A stretch of DNA of 64,000 nucleotides from Macrostomum hystrix (GCA_950097015.1 CATNEN010000038.1:27930501-27994500); one strand, 5' to 3'. Positions 34,915 through 44,694 are shown, counted from the stretch's first letter. Notes: generated by a model from the sequence alone, not told the origin. Translations and numbers: made by a program.

Positions 34915-36258
34915 AAATTATTGCTGTCATTCTGTCTGTCAAATCCCAATCGAATTGCTGTCATTCTGTCTGTCAAATCCCAATCGAATTGCTGTCATTC
35001 TGTCTGTCAAATCCCAATCGTATTGCTGTCATTCTGTCTATCAGATCCCCATTGTATTGCTGTCATTCTGTCTGTCAAATCCCAATCGTATTGCTGTCAT
35101 TCTGTCTATCAGATCCCCATTGTATTGCTGTCATTCTGTCTGTCAAATCCCAATCGTATTGCTGTCATTCTGTCTATCAGATCCCCATTGTATTGCTGTC
35201 ATTCTGTCTGTCAAATCCCAATCGAATTGCTGTCATTCTGTCTGTCAAATCCCAATCGTATTGCTGTCATTCTGTCTATCAGATCCCCATTGTATTGCTG
35301 TCATTCTGTCTGTCAAATCCCAATCGAATTGCTGTCATTCTGTCTGTCAAATCCCAATCGTATTGCTGTCATTCTGTCTATCAGATCCCCATTGTATTGC
35401 TGTCATTCTGTCTGTCAAATCCCAATCGAATTGCTGTCATTCTGTCTATCAGATCCCCATCGTATTGCTGTCATTCTGTCTGTCCGATCCCCATCGAATT
35501 GCTGTCATTCTGTCTGTCCGATCCCCATCGAATTGCTGTCATTCTGTCTGTCAAATCCCAATCGAATTGCTGTCATTCTGTCTGTCAAATCCCAATCGTA
35601 TTGCTGTCATTCTGTCTATCAGATCCCCATTGTATTGCTGTCATTCTGTCTGTCCGATCCCCATCGAATTGCTGTCATTCTGTCTGTCCGATCCCCATCG
35701 AATTGCTGTCATTCTGTCTGTCAAATCCCAATCGAATTGCTGTCATTCTGTCTATCAGATCCCCATTGTATTGCTGTCATTCTGTCTGTCAAATCCCAAT
35801 CGAATTGCTGTCATTCTGTCTGTCAGATCACCATCGTATTGCTGTCATTCTGTCTATCAGATCCCAATCGAATTGCTGTCATTCTGTCTGTCAGATCCCC
35901 ATCGAATTGCTGTCATTCTGTTTGTCAGATCCCCATTGTATTGCTGTCATTCTGTCTGTCAGATCCCCATTATATTGCTGTCATTCTGTCTGTCAGATCC
36001 CCATTATATTGCTGTCATTCTGTCTGTCAGATCCCCATCGAATTGCTGTCATTCTGTCTGTCAGATCCCCATCGTATTGCTGTCATTCTGCCTGTCAGAT
36101 CCCCATCGAATTGCTGTCATTCTGTCTGTCAGATCCCCAAATTATTGCTGTCATTCTGTCTGTCAGATCCCCATCGAATTGCTGTCATTCTGTCTGTCAG
36201 ATCCCCATCATATTGATGTCATTCTGTCTGTCAGATCCCCATCGAATTGCAGTCATTC
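34915..36258 (+). repeat. 34-bp minisatellite, left P1 arm
   Basis: About 39 units of 34 bp containing TGCTGTCATTCTGTCTGTC then AGATCCCCATCGAAT, with variants (AAATCCCAA, CGATCCCC, TATTG). The period is not a multiple of three and no frame has a stop, so all three + frames stay open for over 1.2 kb and encode cyclic shifts of the same peptide. The mirror array is 40421-41600. Confidence 0.95.
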
Positions 36259-36490
36259 TGTTGGTCTTGCAATATCATAACATACGAGAGCCTTAATATT
36301 AAATGTAAATTAAATCAAATTTTCAGAGATGCGAGCTGTTGTTTATTCTGGAAACCTAGCTTCGCATGCTCAGTTTTCAACTCTAAATTATCAACTAATT
36401 AGCACTCCGAATTAATGTAATTGGAGGCAAACACACCGATATAATTGTTTGAGTGTGCCCATGGGCTTTGCACAGCGTGCCCCGCACCTG

Positions 36491-36498
36491 TATAAAAG
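36491..36498 (+). promoter_or_regulatory. TATA box of the left inner Kazal gene
   Basis: TATAAAAG, 93 bp between it and the ATG at 36591. Confidence 0.6.
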
Positions 36499-36590
36499 GC
36501 ATCGAACTCGGGGGTATCGGACAGCTCCACACTTGACTTTGAGCCATCTACTCATCTCGTAAATCGGTAGCTCATCGCCACACATCAACA

Positions 36591-36932
36591 ATGCTGATCA
36601 ACCGGTGCGTGCCTCTGCTGCTCCTAGGAGCTCTGGTCAGTCTGCAATGTCTGCCACAAGTGACTGCAGCTATTAGGGGCTGCACATGTCCAGATCACAA
36701 GCAGCCAGTGTGCGGCACTGATGGCAAAGACTACTCGAGCGAGTGCGAGGCCTTCTGCTCCGGAGTCTCCAAGGCCAAGTTCGGCTACTGCGGCACTGGC
36801 AGGGTCTGCTCCTGCGACCGAATGTTGTCGCCGAGATGCGGCATCGACGGCCAGACCTACGGCAACTACTGCGAGGCCGAGTGCGCTGGAATTTTCAGCT
36901 ACCGGCGAGGCGAATGCGGCAAGCCCTGGTGA
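36591..36932 (+). CDS. Secreted two-domain Kazal-type serine protease inhibitor (inner P1 copy, left)
   Basis: Single exon, 113 residues. The signal peptide (1-26) and domain 1 are almost identical to the outer gene, but position 36 is His, leaving the regular twelve mature cysteines. Domain 1 P1 is Asp35. Domain 2 (C73-C109) has diverged strongly, with P1 Arg77 retained in CDRMLSPRCG, where the usual PVC is PRC. The N-terminal half is thus more conserved than the C-terminal half, consistent with partial gene conversion or selection on domain 2 (inference). AAATACA at about 37012 may be a variant polyadenylation signal; the same word follows the other Kazal genes. It is convergent with its mirror copy at 39440-39781. 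Confidence 0.9.
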   Translation: MLINRCVPLLLLGALVSLQCLPQVTAAIRGCTCPDHKQPVCGTDGKDYSSECEAFCSGVSKAKFGYCGTGRVCSCDRMLSPRCGIDGQTYGNYCEAECAGIFSYRRGECGKPW

Positions 36933-37011
36933 AGCGGAGTTCATCAACTTCTTGCTTCTCGCAGTGTCAGACTGCTGCTGTTGTTGCTGTTTTATGAGGC
37001 CAATCTGTTTT

Positions 37012-37020
37012 TAAATACAA
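37012..37020 (+). terminator. Possible polyadenylation element AAATACA
   Basis: TTTTTAAATACAATGCC lies about 80 bp after the stop codon. TTTTAAATACA also follows the outer genes and the third Kazal gene at a similar distance, so it is the best shared candidate for a 3'-end signal. Confidence 0.35.
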
Positions 37021-37451
37021 TGCCACTAGAGTTCAATGATCTTGTTCGGTCTCTGGTTATTCCAAGCTAAAAATCGAGTGGCTTTTTGTTTGTTTTTCTT
37101 CTTAACTTAGCATGAGCAGTATTATTATTATTAATATTATTATTATTATTGAGGTGCGCACGCCGATTGGGTGCTGATGTTTTTGTTTATTTGATGTGTT
37201 AGGCTGAACATTTCGATTTTTTAAAGAAAGCGACAGGAAAACAGTAGGCGCATGCATAAGATTAATTTTAGGTGAATGAAATATTTGACAAAGAAACAAA
37301 TTTTTGAAATAAACAAAGGTATTAAAACAAAAAATGAAATATTGAAATTTAAAGAGAAAATTAAAACTGACTGAAATCACTTCGCTCCAGAAAGGAGAAT
37401 ATAGCTATTGTGTTTTCGCATTCTAACTATGGGCCTCAGGGCAGTGGCTTT

Positions 37452-37769
37452 TTATCTTGCTTTAAGTTTGCTTTCTATGAAGTCCACAAAACTGTCTGTT
37501 AATTCTGTGCTTTCCTGTGTCATTAAATACACTATTTTGTCATCAGCTGTTAGGCTTTCGAAATTTCGAACAGTGCCTGCCACTTTCTCTATGAATTTAT
37601 TTCTAATTGGAACATAAACGGACCAATCGCATCTAAAGAGAATTTGAGTTTCGTTCTCTACCTCGACTCTACATTTTGGACATGTTCTGTTTTCATAGGC
37701 GGTTTTCGGTCTCACAGTGCGCAATGTCTCACAGGCCAGTTTGTGGCTTCCTAGACGAAATCGGGACAT
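37452..37769 (-). pseudogene. LINE-like C-terminal fragment (left P1 arm)
   Basis: An ATG-initiated frame of 105 residues beginning MSRFRLGSHKLACETLR, followed by CPKC and, after a short spacer, FRC. An RFRLxSHxL segment followed by a small CCHC-like knuckle is typical of the region C-terminal to reverse transcriptase in several non-LTR retrotransposon lineages. The usual His of the knuckle appears as Gln. No reverse transcriptase is present, so this is a fragment or a domesticated remnant. It is identical to the mirror copy at 38603-38920. Confidence 0.45.
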
Positions 37770-38004
37770 TGTGCGCCTTTGTTCTGGGTTAGTGATTATT
37801 GTTAGAAGTGGCTGAGCTTGGCTGATTTTCCCATCCTCTGAGTCCGGTGCCTTCGAAACTCTGACTCAAAGTTCTCCCTGTGCGTTTTGATGGACTTTGT
37901 TTTTCTAGTCTGTTGACAATTCCGCATTACTTCACTATTCATTTTTCCCCAATGCCAACATCGCTGTATTCTGTACCTGCCTCTGTATTAGCTTCTATAT
38001 TAGC

Positions 38005-38153
38005 TCAACGTGCTATTGCGCGGTGCATCTGAATGTTGCATTAGGCTGTTCAGTCCATGGACTGGGAGATGCCACACCCACCCTCAATCACACCAGCTCA
38101 TGATGGGGTGAATTGAAGCAATTCAGAATTAATCGTCTTACTACAGTCGAGAA
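38005..38153 (-). mobile_element. SINE body, inner end of the left P1 arm
   Basis: The minus strand carries the SINE body words TGGGTGTGGCATC and CAGTCCATGGACTGAACAG. The tRNA-like head is missing because the arm ends here; the head lies in the spacer as part of the right-hand copy. Confidence 0.75.
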
Positions 38154-38218
38154 AATGAAAATGAACAGTCTAGAAAAAAAACGTGACGGGTTTTTAGCCT
38201 AGTGGGTCGTGGGTTCGA
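38154..38218. other. P1 spacer (65 bp)
   Basis: Unpaired centre of the palindrome. Its right half (AGCCTAGTGGGTCGTGGGTTCGA) is the truncated tRNA-like head of the SINE in the right arm. The rest is AT-rich. Confidence 0.85.
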
Positions 38219-38372
38219 TTCTCGACTGTAGTAAGACGATTAATTCTGAATTGCTTCAATTCACCCCATCATGAGCTGGTGTGATTGAGGGTGGGTGTGG
38301 CATCTCCCAGTCCATGGACTGAACAGCCTAATGCAACATTCAGATGCACCGCGCAATAGCACGTTGAGCTAA
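38187..38372 (+). mobile_element. SINE copy spanning the P1 centre and right arm
   Basis: Head with a B-box-like GGGTTCGATTCTC and a body matching the copies at 15541-15797 and 43707-43965. The A-to-B-box interval is shortened, so it is probably inactive. The inverted duplication breakpoint lies within this element. Confidence 0.75.
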
Positions 38373-38602
38373 TATAGAAGCTAATACAGAGGCAGGTACA
38401 GAATACAGCGATGTTGGCATTGGGGAAAAATGAATAGTGAAGTAATGCGGAATTGTCAACAGACTAGAAAAACAAAGTCCATCAAAACGCACAGGGAGAA
38501 CTTTGAGTCAGAGTTTCGAAGGCACCGGACTCAGAGGATGGGAAAATCAGCCAAGCTCAGCCACTTCTAACAATAATCACTAACCCAGAACAAAGGCGCA
38601 CA

Positions 38603-38920
38603 ATGTCCCGATTTCGTCTAGGAAGCCACAAACTGGCCTGTGAGACATTGCGCACTGTGAGACCGAAAACCGCCTATGAAAACAGAACATGTCCAAAATG
38701 TAGAGTCGAGGTAGAGAACGAAACTCAAATTCTCTTTAGATGCGATTGGTCCGTTTATGTTCCAATTAGAAATAAATTCATAGAGAAAGTGGCAGGCACT
38801 GTTCGAAATTTCGAAAGCCTAACAGCTGATGACAAAATAGTGTATTTAATGACACAGGAAAGCACAGAATTAACAGACAGTTTTGTGGACTTCATAGAAA
38901 GCAAACTTAAAGCAAGATAA
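38603..38920 (+). pseudogene. LINE-like C-terminal fragment (right P1 arm)
   Basis: Mirror copy of 37452-37769 with an identical 105-residue frame. The intact frame in both arms reflects recent duplication or conversion rather than independent constraint. Confidence 0.45.
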
Positions 38921-39439
38921 AAAGCCACTGCCCTGAGGCCCATAGTTAGAATGCGAAAACACAATAGCTATATTCTCCTTTCTGGAGCGAAGTGATTTCA
39001 GTCAGTTTTAATTTTCTCTTTAAATTTCAATATTTCATTTTTTGTTTTAATACCTTTGTTTATTTCAAAAATTTGTTTCTTTGTCAAATATTTCATTCAC
39101 CTAAAATTAATCTTATGCATGCGCCTACTGTTTTCCTGTCGCTTTCTTTAAAAAATCGAAATGTTCAGCCTAACACATCAAATAAACAAAAACATCAGCA
39201 CCCAATCGGCGTGCGCACCTCAATAATAATAATAATATTAATAATAATAATACTGCTCATGCTAAGTTAAGAAGAAAAACAAACAAAAAGCCACTCGATT
39301 TTTAGCTTGGAATAACCAGAGACCGAACAAGATCATTGAACTCTAGTGGCATTGTATTTAAAAACAGATTGGCCTCATAAAACAGCAACAACAGCAGCAG
39401 TCTGACACTGCGAGAAGCAAGAAGTTGATGAACTCCGCT

Positions 39440-39781
39440 TCACCAGGGCTTGCCGCATTCGCCTCGCCGGTAGCTGAAAATTCCAGCGCACTCGGCCTCG
39501 CAGTAGTTGCCGTAGGTCTGGCCGTCGATGCCGCATCTCGGCGACAACATTCGGTCGCAGGAGCAGACCCTGCCAGTGCCGCAGTAGCCGAACTTGGCCT
39601 TGGAGACTCCGGAGCAGAAGGCCTCGCACTCGCTCGAGTAGTCTTTGCCATCAGTGCCGCACACTGGCTGCTTGTGATCTGGACATGTGCAGCCCCTAAT
39701 AGCTGCAGTCACTTGTGGCAGACATTGCAGACTGACCAGAGCTCCTAGGAGCAGCAGAGGCACGCACCGGTTGATCAGCAT
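39440..39781 (-). CDS. Secreted two-domain Kazal-type serine protease inhibitor (inner P1 copy, right)
   Basis: Mirror of 36591-36932, with an identical 113-residue product: signal peptide 1-26, domain 1 C31-C67 with P1 Asp35, domain 2 C73-C109 with P1 Arg77. It points toward the palindrome centre, so read-through of the two inner genes would give complementary transcripts (inference). The promoter element at 39874-39881 and the AAATACA near 39352-39360 are also mirrored. Confidence 0.9.
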   Translation of the reverse strand: MLINRCVPLLLLGALVSLQCLPQVTAAIRGCTCPDHKQPVCGTDGKDYSSECEAFCSGVSKAKFGYCGTGRVCSCDRMLSPRCGIDGQTYGNYCEAECAGIFSYRRGECGKPW

Positions 39782-39873
39782 TGTTGATGTGTGGCGATGA
39801 GCTACCGATTTACGAGATGAGTAGATGGCTCAAAGTCAAGTGTGGAGCTGTCCGATACCCCCGAGTTCGATGC

Positions 39874-39881
39874 CTTTTATA
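39874..39881 (-). promoter_or_regulatory. TATA box of the right inner Kazal gene
   Basis: TATAAAAG on the minus strand, 93 bp from the ATG; mirror of 36491-36498. Confidence 0.6.
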
Positions 39882-40103
39882 CAGGTGCGGGGCACGCTGT
39901 GCAAAGCCCATGGGCACACTCAAACAATTATATCGGTGTGTTTGCCTCCAATTACATTAATTCGGAGTGCTAATTAGTTGATAATTTAGAGTTGAAAACT
40001 GAGCATGCGAAGCTAGGCTTCCAGAATAAACAACAGCTCGCATCTCTGAAAATTTGATTTAATTTACATTTAATATCAATGCTCTCGTATGTTTATGATA
40101 TTG

Positions 40104-40417
40104 TGTGAAATTATGAGTTCTGAGACGAGTAAGTTAGGAGTAGAAACAAGCAGGCATTCATTAGCGTCCGTGCAGTCATATTTATTGTACTCGCACGACT
40201 CAATGGCTGACTCAGCATTTGCTACGAGATTAGGGGTGGGTGCTACAGCGCGAGAGAAAGTAAGCATTGGAAATCTAAAGACAGCACAGTGGGGTGACAT
40301 GGGTGCACGTGAACTATAGCCATGCAGATAGTAAATAGCGAGTATTGAAATGACAATAAACTAGCTGTTTTAGAGTGGCGCGCAAATGGTACTTTTGCTA
40401 AGCTATCCGACCTATTT
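40104..40417. other. 314-bp segment present only in the right P1 arm
   Basis: The arms align through GATATTG and resume at CAAGACCAACAG. The left arm joins these directly at about 36266-36275. I see no terminal inverted repeat or target duplication, so deletion from the left arm is as likely as insertion on the right. Confidence 0.7.
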
Positions 40418-40420
40418 CAA

Positions 40421-41600
40421 GACCAACAGAATGACAGCAATTCGATGGGGATCTGACAGACAGAATGACAGCAATTCGATGGGGATCGGACAGACAGAAT
40501 GACAGCAATACAATGGGGATCTGATAGACAGAATGACAGCAATTCGATGGGGATCGGACAGACAGAATGACAGCAATACAATGGGGATCTGACAGACAGA
40601 ATGACAGCAATACGATGGTGATCTGACAGACAGAATGACAGCAATTCGATTGGGATCTGACAGACAGAATGACAGCAATTCGATGGGGATCGGACAGACA
40701 GAATGACAGCAATACAATGGGGATCTGATAGACAGAATGACAGCAATTCGATTGGGATTTGACAGACAGAATGACAGCAATACAATGGGGATCTGATAGA
40801 CAGAATGACAGCAATTCGATTGGGATCTGACAGACAGAATGACAGCAATTCGATGGGGATCGGACAGACAGAATGACAGCAATACAATGGGGATCTGATA
40901 GACAGAATGACAGCAATTCGATTGGGATCTGACAGACAGAATGACAGCAATTCGATGGGGATCGGACAGACAGAATGACAGCAATACAATGGGGATCTGA
41001 CAGACAGAATGACAGCAATTCGATTGGGATTTGACAGACAGAATGACAGCAATTCGATGGGGATCTGACAGACAGAATGACAGCAATTCGATGGGGATCT
41101 GACAGACAGAATGACAGCAATTCGATGGGGATCTGACAAACAGAATGACAGCAATTCGATTGGGATCTGACAGACAGAATGACAGCAATTCGATGGGGAT
41201 CTGACAAACAGAATGACAGCAATTCGATGGGGATCTGACAGACAGAATGACAGCAATTCGATTGGGATTTGACAGACAGAATGACAGCAATACGATGGTG
41301 ATCTGACAGACAGAATGACAGCAATTCGATGGGGATCTGACAAACAGAATGACAGCAATTCGATTGGGATCTGACAGACAGAATGACAGCAATTCGATGG
41401 GGATCTGACAAACAGAATGACAGCAATTCGATGGGGATCTGACAGACAGAATGACAGCAATTCGATTGGGATTTGACAGACAGAATGACAGCAATACGAT
41501 GGTGATCTGACAGACAGAATGACAGCAATTCGATTGGGATTTGACAGACAGAATGACAGCAATTCGATTGGGATTTGACAGACAGAATGACAGCAGTAAT
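40421..41600 (-). repeat. 34-bp minisatellite, right P1 arm
   Basis: About 35 units, reverse complement of the left array's repeat but with a different order of variants and a shorter span. All three minus-strand frames are open, as on the left. Confidence 0.95.
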
Positions 41601-42200
41601 TTGGGGACTTTCTGTCATAGTTGTTTCGAATAATTTCTGTTGATAACACATTAGAAAACCGACAAGTGAAAGCAAAAATTATACTTTCAAGACGCAAAAG
41701 TATTTTATTGAAACTGTGCAAATGCCACTATATTTTTCTCCCTCGGGAAAAAACACGGGGATATTTCAACACATTACTGCCTACTTAACGGTAGCTCCCA
41801 AACCGAATGACCAATTTTCGTGAAATTCCGCCATCAGAATGAATATTTTCCGCCGTTAACGATTTACGATGAACTATTTTTTCCGAGCCGTCTGAGTCAA
41901 CATCGTCGAGATATTCAGCTATTCCTGCCAGAGACCCTGGTGGCAAGGACAACTAAGATTGCTCTGTATAGCGAATACATGTTATTTCAAATTTGGAAAA
42001 AAAACATTTTGATCAATCGAAAATAGCCAGGCATTTAAAATGCCCCATAGTCTTTCTACCGCAAGAAAAATTAGAGAATTTCTACTATTGCAAGATATTA
42101 ACTTCTATCATCGTTCATGTTAGAACAGCACACCTGGAGCTTGTGGTGCGGGCCCAGGGTATTGCATAGCAGAGAGATGCCACATGCTAATCAGTTGCAA
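41601..42200. other. Unique right-arm sequence
   Basis: Mirror of 34310-34914; nothing recognised. Confidence 0.4.
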
Positions 42201-42213
42201 CGTGCCCTACATG

Positions 42214-42222
42214 CATAAAAGG
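42214..42222 (+). promoter_or_regulatory. TATA-type element of the right outer Kazal gene
   Basis: CATAAAAGG, 78 bp between it and the ATG at 42301; mirror of 34295-34303. Confidence 0.5.
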
Positions 42223-42300
42223 CATTGAAATCTGGGTACCTCAAACATCAGCTCAAACTCGTGAATATACGGTGATTCAGAGCTCATTGCCACATCGACC

Positions 42301-42645
42301 ATGCTGATCGCCCGGTGCGTGCCTCTGCTGCTCCTAGGAGCTCTGGTCAGTCTGCAATGTCTGCCAAACGTGTCTGCGGACATTAGAGGCTGCAACTGTC
42401 CCGACTGCAAGCAGCCAGTGTGCGGCACTGATGGCAAGGACTACTCGAGCGAGTGCGAGGCGCATTGCGCCGGAGTCTCCAAGGCCAAGTTCGGCTACTG
42501 CAAGTCGCTCAGGTCCTGTCCCTGCTTCCGCATCTACATGCCGGTGTGCGGCATCGATGGCAAGACCTACAGCAACGAATGCAGGGCCAATTGTGCCGGC
42601 ATTCGCAGCCTCAGGAGGGGCAGGTGCGACAGAAGAAGGTCGTGA
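42301..42645 (+). CDS. Secreted two-domain Kazal-type serine protease inhibitor (outer P1 copy, right)
   Basis: Mirror of 33874-34218 with an identical 114-residue product: signal peptide 1-26, domain 1 with the extra Cys36 and P1 Asp35, domain 2 with P1 Arg77, ending in an Arg-rich tail (DRRRS). It is transcribed outward, away from the palindrome centre. TTTTAAATACA about 55 bp after the stop matches the 3' element of the other family members. The 5' sequence differs from the left arm by a 2-bp indel in the leader, so the two copies are not perfectly identical. Confidence 0.9.
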   Translation: MLIARCVPLLLLGALVSLQCLPNVSADIRGCNCPDCKQPVCGTDGKDYSSECEAHCAGVSKAKFGYCKSLRSCPCFRIYMPVCGIDGKTYSNECRANCAGIRSLRRGRCDRRRS

Positions 42646-42782
42646 ATGAATGAACTCAAATTTCAGTTCACCTGTGTGGTGCTGGATAAAAGTTGCTTTT
42701 AAATACACTGTCATTATGCCACTCTATACTCTGTTATTGGCAAGGTGTTCCTGAGTTCGAATTCGCAGCGTCAGGTTTGCTC

Positions 42783-42912
42783 AATTAAAACACTGCTATC
42801 GATAGTAATCGATAAAACGATCGATAAATGAAGGGGGTAGACAGAATGTACTTGCTGCGGGCTAGGCAAAACTGGAGAGCGATTGGCGCGAAGGGGCAGG
42901 GGTGAAAATCGA
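42783..42912. promoter_or_regulatory. Cluster of ATCGAT motifs (right P1 arm)
   Basis: Mirror of 33605-33730. Confidence 0.3.
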
Positions 42913-43119
42913 TAATAGATAGTGTGGACGGGACAGGCAGACAACATCTGGGGGTCCAGAGAATGAGAGGCGCTATCCGATTGGCTGATTAATATTATGT
43001 GGAACAAGCAAATCTTGAGTTAAAGTTTCAGTGAATGCAGTAAGAATTTTAGTAAATAAAACAAAACTTATCCAATCACACCTAATTTTATAAAGCTCTG
43101 AAATTAGAATTATCATACT

Positions 43120-43528
43120 AATTCACAGAAATCCTCATTCACAGAAATCCTCATTCACAGAAACCCTCATTCACAGAAATCCTCATTTACAGAAACCCTC
43201 ATTCACAGAAATCCTCATTTACAGAAATCCTAATTCACAGAAATCCTCATTTACAGAAATCCTAATTCACAGAAATCCTCTTTTACAGAAATTCTCTTTT
43301 ACAGAAATCCTAATTTACAGAAATCCTTATTTTCAGAAATCCTTATTCACAGAAATCCTTATTCACAGAAAGCCTCATAAAATGAAATCCCCATTGACAG
43401 AAATCCTAGCTCATAAATGGAAATCTTCATTCACAGAAATCCTCATAAACTGAAATCCTCATTGACAGAAATCCTCCTAATGGAAATCTTCATTCACAGA
43501 AATTCTCATTCATAGAAATCTAAACGTA
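43120..43528. repeat. 16-bp minisatellite, degenerate, at the outer edge of P1
   Basis: ATTCACAGAAATCCTC units, reverse complement of the array at 30160-33398, much shorter and more varied (TTTACAG, TTTTCAG, and AATGAAATCC). Confidence 0.92.
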
Positions 43529-43706
43529 TAAACCGTTCTGTTACTAATCCCCATCTACAAGGATATGGCACTTTTGTGTACGTTTATTAAACATCAAAGC
43601 GAGACAAGCACATTTGTAAGCCTGGAATCGTTCGTAGATTAACACATCAGTTTCTAGCCTACAATTGTCTCATCTCTGTGGCTAGCCTAGAAAGGAGGCT
43701 CGTATA

Positions 43707-43965
43707 GTGTATGAGTGGTTAGAGAGCGTCGAACTTACGACCTAAAGGTCGGGGGTTCGTTGCCCGACTTCACTTGTGTTCCTTCGCAAGACACTTACCT
43801 CTGAAAAGCTTCAGTCCATTCAGTTGATAAATGGGTGTCAGCATCAGCTGGGGTAATTGAGGGTGGGTGTGGCGTCACACCAGTCCATGGACTGAACAGA
43901 CGTACGCAGCCTGCAGATGCGCCGCACAATAGCTGCGGCTGTGCTGTCGGCTGCACATATTTTCA
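43707..43965 (+). mobile_element. tRNA-derived SINE
   Basis: Most complete + strand copy: head with GAGTGGTTAGAGAGCG (A-box region) and GGGGGTTCGTTGCCC (B-box region, one base off consensus), then the body with AATTGAGGGTGGGTGTGGCG and CAGTCCATGGACTGAACAG. Confidence 0.82.
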
Positions 43966-44195
43966 ATCTGGATTTCTGATTCTTTTTATATCATTGCAAC
44001 TATTACGGTTATGACGACATCAGTTAGTGACAGTATTTCTTACCCTAATTGTACAAAAATGTAAAAAATGCTAAAACTTAGGTTCAGTGCCTTTATTTGG
44101 AAAACAAATAACCCGGAAGTTCTACTGTTAGTAGCAGGGGTGCAAATATCAAAGTCAATTAAATTTATGGCTTTGCAAATCCAATATTGTATTTA
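43966..44195. other. Spacer
   Basis: AT-rich, nothing recognised. Confidence 0.4.
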
Positions 44196-44248
44196 AAATG
44201 TTTATAATCCTCATTGAGCATCAGCAGTGCCCTGTGCTCAAACTATAC

Positions 44249-44590
44249 TCAGGGCCTAGAGCATTCGCCAATTTCGAAAGAGTAGATTCCAGCGCAATTG
44301 GCTGCGCAGTCGCTGCTGTAGGTCTTGCCATCGATGCCGCACACCGGCATGTAGATAAGGGGACAGTGGCACAGCTTTTTCGAGTTGCAGTATCCGTATT
44401 TGGCCTTCTCAACTCCGGCGCAGGCAGCCTCGCAGTCGTTTGTGTAGACTTTGCCGTCTTGGCCGCACACCGGTTGAATATATTGCAGACAGATGCAGGC
44501 AATGTTCTTGGCGGTGGCCTGACGTGGCAGAAACTGCAGCCCAATCAGTGCTGCCAGGAGCAGCAGCGGCTTCAGCTGAGCGATCCTCAT
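44249..44590 (-). CDS. Secreted two-domain Kazal-type serine protease inhibitor, diverged member
   Basis: Single exon, 113 residues, outside the palindrome. Signal peptide 1-27 (LLLLAALIGLQFL core). Domain 1 is C32-C68 with predicted P1 Gln36; domain 2 is C74-C110 with predicted P1 Leu78 in CHCPLIYMPVCG, suggesting chymotrypsin- or elastase-like targets rather than the trypsin-like targets of the P1 genes (inference from Kazal numbering). The shared architecture, length, upstream TATA and downstream AAATACA show it is a paralogue of the palindromic genes. It is probably older than the palindrome because it is much more diverged. Confidence 0.9.
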   Translation of the reverse strand: MRIAQLKPLLLLAALIGLQFLPRQATAKNIACICLQYIQPVCGQDGKVYTNDCEAACAGVEKAKYGYCNSKKLCHCPLIYMPVCGIDGKTYSSDCAANCAGIYSFEIGECSRP

Positions 44591-44686
44591 GATGGTTGAT
44601 AATAAAGTTATCGAATACTGTGACCTATCTTAGGCTGACTGAGGAACAAGTGTAAGAGCATAGATTTGAAGTGTGAGTTTGAATGG

Positions 44687-44694
44687 TTTTTATA
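44687..44694 (-). promoter_or_regulatory. TATA box of the diverged Kazal gene
   Basis: TATAAAAA on the minus strand, 96 bp from the ATG, the same spacing as the inner P1 genes. Confidence 0.6.

Larger units (their letters stand above)
33402..38153 (+). repeat. Palindrome P1, left arm
   Basis: This 4.75-kb segment is repeated in reverse complement at 38219-43125. Paired coordinates sum to 76372 in the inner part (for example 36591/39781 and 38153/38219) and to about 76517-76519 outside the 34-bp arrays. All paired proteins and even antisense shadow frames are essentially identical, so nucleotide identity must be very high. The arm holds, from outside in, an ATCGAT cluster, a Kazal gene (-), a 34-bp array, a Kazal gene (+), a LINE-like frame (-) and a SINE body. 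Confidence 0.95.
38219..43125 (-). repeat. Palindrome P1, right arm
   Basis: Reverse complement of 33402-38153. Differences from the left arm are a 314-bp extra segment (40104-40417), a shorter 34-bp array, a 2-bp indel near 42265 and scattered substitutions. The outer edge runs into the 16-bp repeat, as on the left. Confidence 0.95.

Noticed and set aside
34796-36296. Frames of 431-494 codons in all three registers
   Set aside because: Products of the 34-bp array; identical cyclic peptides in every frame, with no domain.
36624-36947. Antisense frames over the Kazal genes (about 107 codons)
   Set aside because: Mirror-image shadows of GC-rich Kazal coding sequence, with no homology or start context.
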